The position numbers and the translations under genes were made by a program. Shown here piece after piece: positions 1-5,219 of a DNA stretch of 7,221 nucleotides. This DNA is from Akkermansia muciniphila (GTDB lineage: Bacteria; Verrucomicrobiota; Verrucomicrobiia; Verrucomicrobiales; Akkermansiaceae). The notes beneath the pieces are model-generated. The model was not told the origin of the DNA and did not search any database. It was given only the letters and a program-made list of their open reading frames with translations. The number at the start of each line of letters is the position of its first letter. Positions within the stretch are counted from its first letter, which is position 1. The stretch lies in the NCBI GenBank assembly GCA_945870545.1, contig CAMBTF010000082.1:1-7221 (forward strand). Reading direction: 5' to 3'.

Positions 1-1004
1 ACCATCCGAAACGGGTCGTATTCACTGAGGGCGAGGATATCCGCGTGATTCAAGCAGCGGCGCGGTTGGTCGCGCTGGAGGCCGTCGCGCCGATCCTGCT
101 AGGTGATGTGGCGCGCATCCGGGCGCTCGCTGCGGAACATGGCGTCTCACTCAATTTCGTCCGCGTGATCGATCCTAAGACCTCATCGGATCTGCCTCTT
201 TTCGTGAAACGGGCGGAAAACATGGCGCGCTACCGTGCGAGCGGCCAGGTAGATACGGCGGAAACCATCGCCCGCCCCCACTATTTCGGCACGATGATGG
301 TGCAATACGGCCACGCGGACGCCATTGTCGGCGGCAACCAAGCGATACCGGCTTCCTATTTTCGCGCCCTACTCCACAACATAAAGCCGCAGGCTGGCAT
401 CGACCGCATCTTCGGCGTGACAGTTCTAATGGCTCCACATTTTCCATTGCTCGGCGAGGATCGTGTGATTTTCCTTGCAGATACCGGACTGAACCCCGAT
501 CCCGATGTCAGACTGCTCTCCACCATCGCGATCGAGACGGGGAAGCTCGCCCACCATTTCCTCGGGCGCACGCCGCATGTCGCCCTGCTGAGCCACTCCA
601 CGAAAGGCTCCTCGACCACGCCCGAGGCGCGAAAGGTCGCCGCGGCCGCCGCGCTGGCGCAGGATCGCATCACCCGGGAGTTTCTCGATATCCGCCTCGA
701 CGGCGAGCTGCAGGCAGATGTGGCGGTCGATCCCTGCGCGGCGGAAACGAAACTGCCCGACGCGGCGAGCCGTGACATCGCGGACGTTCTGGTTTTCCCG
801 AACCTCGATGCCGCCCATATCTCCATGAAGCTGCTCCAGCATCTCGGTGGCGCGCAGAATTACGGCCAGATTATCCTCGGCCTTGCCCGCCCTGCCGCGC
901 AGGTGCCGCGCACCGCCAGCGTGGAAACGATCTTCGGCACCGCGGCCGCCGTCGCGGTGGAGGCGATCAAATACCACCAGTTACATCCGGACAGCGATTT
1001 CTGA
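1..1004 (+). CDS. Phosphate acetyl/butyryltransferase-fold protein (Pta, or C-terminal PTA domain of a malic enzyme), 5' truncated
   Basis: The reading frame is open from the left edge (first full codon at 3) to TGA at 1002-1004, giving 333 visible residues. The visible start KRVVFTEGED matches the first strand of the phosphate acetyl/butyryltransferase fold, close to the N-terminus of stand-alone Pta. Further family blocks, numbered from the first visible codon, are YFGTMMVQYGHADA (about 94-107), SHSTKGS (197-203), DGELQAD (233-239) and FPNLDAAHI (265-273). Classical Pta interconverts acetyl-CoA and acetyl phosphate in the cytoplasm. The same fold forms the C-terminal, acetyl-CoA-sensing domain of MaeB-type malic enzymes, and the missing 5' end leaves both options open. 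Where Pta has an LSRG...D active-site motif, this protein has VPRTASVET, so it may be regulatory or altered in activity. It ends one base from the convergent stress-protein gene. Confidence 0.85.
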   Translation, partial: HPKRVVFTEGEDIRVIQAAARLVALEAVAPILLGDVARIRALAAEHGVSLNFVRVIDPKTSSDLPLFVKRAENMARYRASGQVDTAETIARPHYFGTMMVQYGHADAIVGGNQAIPASYFRALLHNIKPQAGIDRIFGVTVLMAPHFPLLGEDRVIFLADTGLNPDPDVRLLSTIAIETGKLAHHFLGRTPHVALLSHSTKGSSTTPEARKVAAAAALAQDRITREFLDIRLDGELQADVAVDPCAAETKLPDAASRDIADVLVFPNLDAAHISMKLLQHLGGAQNYGQIILGLARPAAQVPRTASVETIFGTAAAVAVEAIKYHQLHPDSDF

Positions 1005-1005
1005 G

Positions 1006-1464
1006 TCACACGCCTTCCGCTTTCCCTGCGGGCACCACGAGGGTGGGCACGATGGATTTCCGCACCATCCCCTCCGCGACACTGCCGAGCAGCAGCGAGG
1101 CGACGATGCCGTGGCCGTGTGAACCAAGCACCACGAGATCCGCGCCGATGGTTTTCACCGCTTCCGCTAGAACATGGAGCGGACTGCCGTCGCTGAGGTG
1201 GGTGATGGGCGTTAGATCCGGAGTGGCCGCTTTCGCGGCGGTTTCATCGAGGGTCTTTTGTGCGCGGGCACGGGTGTCCTGGTGAAAGGTTTGGATCGCG
1301 GGGAACTCATCCGGTGTGAAGCCGTAGGCCGTGTAGGTCGGCTCTGGCTCGATGACATGGAGCAGGTGCAGCTCGGCACCGAAGGCCTTAGCCATTTCGG
1401 CGGCGGTATTCACCACTCCGGCGGTAGAGTTTGAGAAATCAACGGCGGCTAGGATTTTTTTCAT
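1006..1464 (-). CDS. Universal stress protein, UspA family, ATP-binding type
   Basis: A single Usp domain of 152 residues, the usual size for the family. The N-terminus MKKILAAVDFS is the typical first strand, with the nucleotide-contacting Asp at residue 9. Near the C-terminus is a complete G-2x-G-9x-G-S ATP-binding motif (residues 114-128), followed by the closing strand VPTLVVPAG. This places it with the ATP-binding Usp proteins rather than the motif-lacking UspA type. Such proteins are cytoplasmic dimers linked to starvation, redox or energy stress; the specific role here is unknown. I chose the ATG at 1464 because it gives the canonical MKKIL start. A GTG at 1473 would add three residues (MCG), and neither start has a convincing Shine-Dalgarno sequence. 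The gene is tail-to-tail with the phosphotransacetylase-like gene and divergent from the isomerase-like gene. Confidence 0.92.
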   Translation of the reverse strand: MKKILAAVDFSNSTAGVVNTAAEMAKAFGAELHLLHVIEPEPTYTAYGFTPDEFPAIQTFHQDTRARAQKTLDETAAKAATPDLTPITHLSDGSPLHVLAEAVKTIGADLVVLGSHGHGIVASLLLGSVAEGMVRKSIVPTLVVPAGKAEGV

Positions 1465-1743
1465 ACCACACACTACACCCGAAGCAACCTTCTGGAAAAG
1501 CAGAAACCCTGCGCATATCCGCTCGGAAAAAAGGCACCATTTGCCCGTTGATCTCGGTGCTTTCCCATCACCTGCCGGTTGGCGAGCTCATTTAGACTGT
1601 TTCCAAAAGTAATTGCCGAAAAAGCCGCGCCTGTGAATGCCGAGTCCAATGCGTGATGAACGAAAGGATGTGATCTGAAGGCTCCAGAGCCATAGCCGAT
1701 TCATTGGATTGCCACTCGCGAGGACCAAGTCCAGCATCTCTCC
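1465..1743. other. Divergent intergenic spacer with small inverted repeats
   Basis: This 279-bp non-coding stretch lies between two divergently transcribed genes, so promoters for both should be here. I could not identify a confident -35/-10 pair on either strand. It is visibly less GC-rich than the flanking genes. The isomerase-proximal half holds several short inverted repeats: TCCAATG (1645-1651) with CATTGGA (1702-1708), GGCTC-CA-GAGCC (1680-1691) and GGAC-CAA-GTCC (1722-1732). They could structure the mRNA leader, but they match no riboswitch I recognise. A 60-codon frame on the minus strand (1588-1770) shows no family resemblance. Confidence 0.5.
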
Positions 1744-2541
1744 ATGAGCGTATCCAACCCGATCAACCACTCTGTCTGCCGCTGGCCCTACGCTGACATC
1801 CCGCTGGAGGATTTTTGCGTCGCGGCGAAAGGCATGGGCATCGGCTCCATCGAACTACTAGAAACATCCGACTTCGCGACGCTGCGCAAACACGGCCTGG
1901 ACTGCGCGGTGGTGACCTTTCCCACCACCGTCACCAAGGACGGCGTGAAGGTCGGCATGATCGAGAAAGCCTTCAACCGCCTAGAACACCACGATGCGCT
2001 GGTGGACGTTTATGAGAGGAAACTGAAGGACTGCGCGGAGGTCGGCGCAAAGCAGCTGATCTGCTTTTCCGGCAACCGCGATGGCATGGACGATGAGCAG
2101 GGCTTGGAAAACTGCGCGGTCGGGCTGAAGCGCATCCTGCCCCTCGCCGAGAAGCTCGGCATCACGCTGGTGATGGAGCTGCTGAACTCGCGGGTCGATC
2201 ATCCCGGCTACATGTGCGATCACAGCGCGTGGGGCGTCGGCCTTTCGGAAAGGATCGCCAGCCCGCATTTCCGGCTGCTTTACGACATCTACCACATGCA
2301 GGTCATGGAGGGCGATGTCATCGCCACGATCCGCGCCCACCACCCGCATTTCTCCCACTACCATACCGGCGGCTGCCCCGGTCGCCACGAGATCGACGAG
2401 ACCCAGGAACTCCATTACCCCGCCATCATGCGCGCCATTTCCGCCACGGGATACAAGGGCTACGTCGGCCAGGAATTCATCCCGAAAAACCCGGACAAAC
2501 TCGCCAGCCTCCGCGAGGCCGTGCGGATCTGCACGGTGTGA
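1744..2541 (+). CDS. Hydroxypyruvate isomerase-like protein (xylose isomerase-like TIM barrel)
   Basis: A 265-residue member of the sugar-phosphate isomerase/epimerase (AP endonuclease 2-type TIM barrel) superfamily, close in length to bacterial hydroxypyruvate isomerase (about 258). The two metal-binding catalytic glutamates expected for the Hyi group are visible: E145 in LVMELLNSRVDHPGY and E244 in GYVGQEFIPK. Between them are the metal-site segment YDIYHMQ (180-186) and the family signature GRHEIDETQELHY (213-225). Hyi interconverts hydroxypyruvate and tartronate semialdehyde in the cytoplasm, using a divalent metal. No glyoxylate carboligase or tartronate semialdehyde reductase gene lies in the window, so substrate assignment rests on similarity and another 2-ketose or sugar substrate is possible. 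The start is the ATG at 1744. No Shine-Dalgarno sits at the normal distance; the nearest AGGA is 19 bases upstream. No signal peptide is seen. The stop codon lies inside a perfect palindrome shared with the convergent lptB. Confidence 0.82.
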   Translation: MSVSNPINHSVCRWPYADIPLEDFCVAAKGMGIGSIELLETSDFATLRKHGLDCAVVTFPTTVTKDGVKVGMIEKAFNRLEHHDALVDVYERKLKDCAEVGAKQLICFSGNRDGMDDEQGLENCAVGLKRILPLAEKLGITLVMELLNSRVDHPGYMCDHSAWGVGLSERIASPHFRLLYDIYHMQVMEGDVIATIRAHHPHFSHYHTGGCPGRHEIDETQELHYPAIMRAISATGYKGYVGQEFIPKNPDKLASLREAVRICTV

Positions 2542-2550
2542 GCGCTCACA
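2537..2550. repeat. Perfect 14-bp palindrome spanning two convergent stop codons
   Basis: TGTGAGCGCTCACA is fully self-complementary and contains both the TGA of the isomerase-like gene (2539-2541) and the TGA of lptB (complement of 2546-2548). There is no flanking T-tract and no loop, so it is not a canonical intrinsic terminator. The same 14 bases form the core of the idealised symmetric lac operator, but no LacI-family gene is in the window and the site is not in a promoter. Confidence 0.6.
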
Positions 2551-3310
2551 TCCTGAAATCCTCGCCGAGGTAGTATTTCTTGGCGATGGGGTCGTTGACG
2601 AGTTCTTCGGAAGCGCCTTCGAGGATGACCTTGCCGTCGTGGATGAGGAAGGCGCGGTCGGTGATGGAGAGGGTCTCGCGCACCGAGTGGTCGGTGATGA
2701 GGATGGCGAGGCCGTCCTTTTCGCGGAGTTCGCGGACGATGCGCTGGATGTCCTCGACGGCGATGGGGTCGATGCCGGCGAAGGGCTCGTCGAGCATCAG
2801 CACCTTCGGATCGGAGCAAAGGGAGCGGGCGATGGCGAGGCGGCGCTTCTCACCGCCGGAAAGCGTGATGGCAAGCGAGGTGGAAAGCTTCGTGATGCCG
2901 AAGCGGTCGAGCAAATCGTGGGCGCGGGCTTTCTGGTCGGCGCGGGAGAGGCCGGGGCGGGTTTCCAGGATGGCGAGGAGGTTATCGAGGACGGAGAGCT
3001 TGCGGAACACGGATTCCTCCTGCGGCAGGTAGCCGAGGCCGAGGCGGGCGCGGCGGTGCATGGGCAGCTTGGAAATGTTCTCACCGTTGAGGTGCACCGT
3101 GCCGTCCTCCGCCGGGATCAGGCCGGCGATCATGTAGAAAGAGGTGGTTTTCCCCGCGCCGTTGGGGCCGAGCAGGCCGACGATTTCCTTCGGCTGGACG
3201 GTGATGCAAACGCCATCGACCACGGCGCGCCCGCCGTAGGTTTTGCGCAAGCCCTGTGCGGACAGGACGGCGGTTTCGGTGTTCTTGCAGGTGGAGCCGG
3301 GATCGTGCAC
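2546..3310 (-). CDS. lptB: LPS export ABC transporter ATP-binding protein LptB
   Basis: A 254-residue ABC ATPase with every expected motif: Walker A GPNGAGKTT (48-56), Q-loop Gln97 in LPQEESVF, signature LSGGEKRR (150-157), Walker B VLMLDEP (170-176) and switch His208 in ITDHSVRET. The run DEPFAGIDP and the C-terminal YYLGEDFRM identify LptB specifically, rather than the related branched-chain amino-acid ATPases. LptB dimerises under LptF/LptG in the inner membrane and powers LPS extraction toward LptC, LptA and the outer membrane. The start is the GTG at 3310: an in-frame TAA lies a few codons upstream, and no ATG occurs between it and the conserved domain. About 15 residues precede the domain, more than in many LptB proteins. 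There is no Shine-Dalgarno; the leader is an AT-rich heptamer repeat. It lies 44 bp downstream of the LptC/LptA-like gene on the same strand, so the two probably form an operon. Confidence 0.95.
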   Translation of the reverse strand: MHDPGSTCKNTETAVLSAQGLRKTYGGRAVVDGVCITVQPKEIVGLLGPNGAGKTTSFYMIAGLIPAEDGTVHLNGENISKLPMHRRARLGLGYLPQEESVFRKLSVLDNLLAILETRPGLSRADQKARAHDLLDRFGITKLSTSLAITLSGGEKRRLAIARSLCSDPKVLMLDEPFAGIDPIAVEDIQRIVRELREKDGLAILITDHSVRETLSITDRAFLIHDGKVILEGASEELVNDPIAKKYYLGEDFRM

Positions 3311-3354
3311 TTCGGAAAACTTTAAACTTTAAATTTTAAACCCTAAGAAAGAGG
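3311..3354 (-). repeat. AT-rich 7-bp tandem repeat in the lptC/A-lptB gap
   Basis: The 44-bp gap holds a run with period 7 on the plus strand: AAACTTT (3317-3323), AAACTTT (3324-3330), AAATTTT (3331-3337), then a diverged AAACCCT (3338-3344). It is the most AT-rich stretch in the window and directly precedes the lptB GTG start, where a Shine-Dalgarno would be expected. It may give an unstructured ribosome-loading leader, or it may be a slippage-prone tract. Confidence 0.6.
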
Positions 3355-4599
3355 TCAGTTGCCCTTGAGGTTCAGGTTGCCGCCCATTTCCCAGTTGCCG
3401 GGGGTGAGGGAGAAGGAGCCGCTGGTGAGGAGGCGGAGAGTGAGGTTTGGTTCCTTGGCGCGGTTGAATAAGGTGCCTTGTTTCACCCATGGGAAGCCGC
3501 CGTGGATGATGATCTCTCCGGTGGGGATATTGTAGGTAAGAATGCGCCCGCTGGCCTGAATCGGCTCTTTGCCGTTGACACCCTTCTGGTCAATCCGCAC
3601 CGCGCCCTCGGCGATGATTTTCTGCACATCGCCGAAGTTGCCCATGCCGCCCGGTTTCTTGTCATCCTTCTTCGCTTTCTTTTTTTCCGGCTTTTTCTCG
3701 AAGAAGACCTTGAGCTGCTGCGCGCCGCTGAGGTTGAAGCGCGGGTCGGTGACTTTCACGTTCCCGAGGTAAACGAGGATTCCCTCGTCGGAGTCGAAAT
3801 ACATCCCGCCGTCGCAGGTAATCAGGGTGTCGTCGGGGCCGGGCTTCACTTCGAGCGGCTTGGCCTCTTCTTTAGCTCCGGGTTCCTGCATCGCGACGGT
3901 CTTGATTTCGCTGGTGCTGATGAACTCTAGCGCGGCGGCAGACGCCTTGTTTCCCTGCTCGACCGATTCGTTGAAACTCGCCTGCGTGGTGGCGGAGCGT
4001 TTGTCCGCCTCCGGTTTCGCGGGGGCGGAGTCGGCCTTGATCGCGGCGATTTCCTCTTCGGAAACGAACGGAGGTGGCAGGGCGATGAGTGGTGAAGGCG
4101 CTAGGCAGAAAGCGACGAGCGCGGCGGCGGAAAAGGGGCTGCTGATCATGGAGGTAGCGGTGGGAGGGGCGGAGATCCAGGTGCTCGCGGGGCCTTTCAG
4201 AAAACCCTTGCCTTCCCGCAAGGAATACACAAGCCCGACGCCCCGGGCAACTAGTCTGTCGGCGGTGATTTCCACGGGCTCATTCGCGAACAGCCGCGAC
4301 TTCGCCTGGTCGAACAACGCGTTCTCCATTTTCACTTTCCCGCGCAGGCTGCGGTCGCGGTTGAACAAACGGATCAGCACGTTCTCGCCCTGCACCCGCT
4401 CGGTGTCGATCAGGGTCATGGTCTCCGCCTTCATGTCGCCCACGAGGTTGCGCTCCTTGTCATAGCGCGGGATCAGCACGCCCTTAAGCACGCTGCCACT
4501 CGGCAAAAGGGAAACCGGGTTTTTTTTCACGTCCGGCGCGGTTCCCTGGGCGCAGAGCGCGGGGGCGGCGAGCAGGAACATGGAAAGGTAACGCGTCAA
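3355..4599 (-). CDS. Fused LptC-like / LptA-like (OstA-fold) LPS export protein
   Basis: A 414-residue protein from the start chosen here. Residues 1-19 (MTRYLSMFLLAAPALCAQG) look like a signal peptide. Residues about 34-143 resemble LptC (LIPRYDKERNLVGDMKAETMTL, then LFANEPVEITADRLVARGVGLVYS). A second hydrophobic, signal-like segment starts at Met151 and runs to about 177. An acidic, Ala-rich linker follows, then an LptA/OstA-like domain at about 256-414 (ITCDGGMYFDSDEGILVYLGNVKVTDP, then AEGAVRIDQ and ASGRILTYNIPTGEIIIHGG). A Lys-rich insert sits inside that domain at about 302-318. In the Lpt bridge, LptC is anchored at the inner membrane and hands LPS to periplasmic LptA. lptB lies 44 bp downstream, which supports the role. 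I chose the TTG at 4599 because it gives a signal peptide with a basic n-region. The ATG at 4581 is a good alternative, and the frame stays open upstream to a TTG at 4665. No Shine-Dalgarno is clear. Confidence 0.8.
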   Translation of the reverse strand: MTRYLSMFLLAAPALCAQGTAPDVKKNPVSLLPSGSVLKGVLIPRYDKERNLVGDMKAETMTLIDTERVQGENVLIRLFNRDRSLRGKVKMENALFDQAKSRLFANEPVEITADRLVARGVGLVYSLREGKGFLKGPASTWISAPPTATSMISSPFSAAALVAFCLAPSPLIALPPPFVSEEEIAAIKADSAPAKPEADKRSATTQASFNESVEQGNKASAAALEFISTSEIKTVAMQEPGAKEEAKPLEVKPGPDDTLITCDGGMYFDSDEGILVYLGNVKVTDPRFNLSGAQQLKVFFEKKPEKKKAKKDDKKPGGMGNFGDVQKIIAEGAVRIDQKGVNGKEPIQASGRILTYNIPTGEIIIHGGFPWVKQGTLFNRAKEPNLTLRLLTSGSFSLTPGNWEMGGNLNLKGN

Positions 4600-4754
4600 A
4601 GTGGGTTCAGTTCGGTGTGTGTATCGGGAAAAACCTAACCGCTGGCCCCCGTGATACAACCGCAATGTCAGCCGGGCGGGAAAACCTTCCTGCCGCCCGA
4701 GGTATCCGAATAAGCGGGGTTGATTCGTCCGCGCGGCGCGGTGATGCTCCGCGC
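4600..4754. other. Divergent spacer between the LPS-export genes and the peroxiredoxin gene
   Basis: This 155-bp region must carry promoters for both directions. Three inverted repeats are visible: GTATC (4621-4625) with GATAC (4653-4657), CGGGCGG (4673-4679) with CCGCCCG (4693-4699), and GCGCGG (4736-4741) with CCGCGC (4749-4754). I could not find a convincing sigma-70-type promoter. A TTGATT at 4720-4725 has only the weak -10 candidate GATGCT (4743-4748) at 17-bp spacing, which would imply a leaderless mRNA. Confidence 0.5.
4736..4754 (+). promoter_or_regulatory. GC-rich hairpin abutting the peroxiredoxin start codon
   Basis: GCGCGG, a 7-base loop TGATGCT, then CCGCGC form a perfect 6-bp all-GC stem whose last base is immediately 5' of the ATG at 4755. 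It occupies the place of a Shine-Dalgarno and, if folded in mRNA, would hinder initiation. An overlapping copy of GCGCGG at 4731-4736 allows an alternative register. The structure is seen in sequence; function is inferred. Confidence 0.45.
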
Positions 4755-5219
4755 ATGAAACCTAAGGTTGGCGAGATGGCACCGGATTTCACCGCAATGG
4801 TGGTGGACGGGGAAACGGAAACGGAACTCACGCTCTCGGCGTTGCTAGGGGAGACGGTGGTGCTGGTTTTTTACCCGAAGGACAGCACGCCGGGCTGTAC
4901 GATTCAGGCTTGTTCGCTGCGCGACCATTGGGCGGAACTCAAGGGCAAGGCGCGCGTGTTCGGCGTCAGCGCGGATGGCGCGGCGAGTCACAAGAAATTC
5001 ATTTCGAAACGGCAACTGCCTTACCCGCTCATCGCAGATCCGGATAAGGCGGTCTGCGGGGCTTTCGGCGTGTGGGTGCAGAAGTCGATGATGGGGAAAA
5101 AATTCATGGGCGTGGAACGGAGCACGTTCGTGATCGGCCCGGATGGACGCATCAAGGCGGTGCTCGAAAAGGTCTCGCCGCTGAGCCACACGGAGAAACT
5201 CCTGGAAATCCTTGGATGA
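4755..5219 (+). CDS. bcp: Thioredoxin-dependent thiol peroxidase, Bcp/PrxQ-type peroxiredoxin
   Basis: A 154-residue peroxiredoxin of the AhpC/TSA-like fold, matching the usual Bcp length. The active-site block FYPKDSTPGCTIQAC (39-53) has Thr45, peroxidatic Cys48 and a second Cys53 five residues later, the spacing of the atypical 2-Cys Bcp subgroup. The active-site Arg is R122 in GVERSTFVIGPDGRI. Bcp reduces H2O2 and organic peroxides in the cytoplasm and is recycled by thioredoxin. The frame is open upstream to 4617, but the ATG at 4755 gives the canonical MKPKVGEMAPDF start, and the upstream codons resemble no family sequence. No Shine-Dalgarno is present; a GC hairpin directly precedes the ATG. 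The gene overlaps the next one by four bases (ATGA), suggesting translational coupling. A third Cys (C101) is also present. Confidence 0.95.
   Translation: MKPKVGEMAPDFTAMVVDGETETELTLSALLGETVVLVFYPKDSTPGCTIQACSLRDHWAELKGKARVFGVSADGAASHKKFISKRQLPYPLIADPDKAVCGAFGVWVQKSMMGKKFMGVERSTFVIGPDGRIKAVLEKVSPLSHTEKLLEILG

Noticed and set aside
1588..1770. Minus-strand frame of 60 codons in the spacer upstream of the isomerase-like gene
   Set aside because: It has no recognisable motif and no ribosome site, and it overlaps the opposite gene start. I do not count it as a gene.
2315..3325. Long plus-strand open frame of 336 codons across the isomerase 3' end and antisense to lptB
   Set aside because: It is the mirror of strongly coding lptB on the opposite strand in GC-rich DNA. 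Its translation is low-complexity and resembles no family.
3478..4465. Plus-strand frames of 150 and 212 codons opposite the LptC/LptA fusion
   Set aside because: They overlap a gene supported by a signal peptide, OstA-like domains and operon context. The antisense products show no family features.
4600..4665. N-terminal extension of the LptC/LptA fusion from TTG 4665
   Set aside because: The extra 22 residues are not signal-like and would bury the clear signal peptide internally, so starts at 4599 or 4581 fit better.
4617..4754. 46-codon N-terminal extension of the peroxiredoxin
   Set aside because: The family starts at the MKPKVGEMAPDF segment. The extension is intergenic-like, with inverted repeats.
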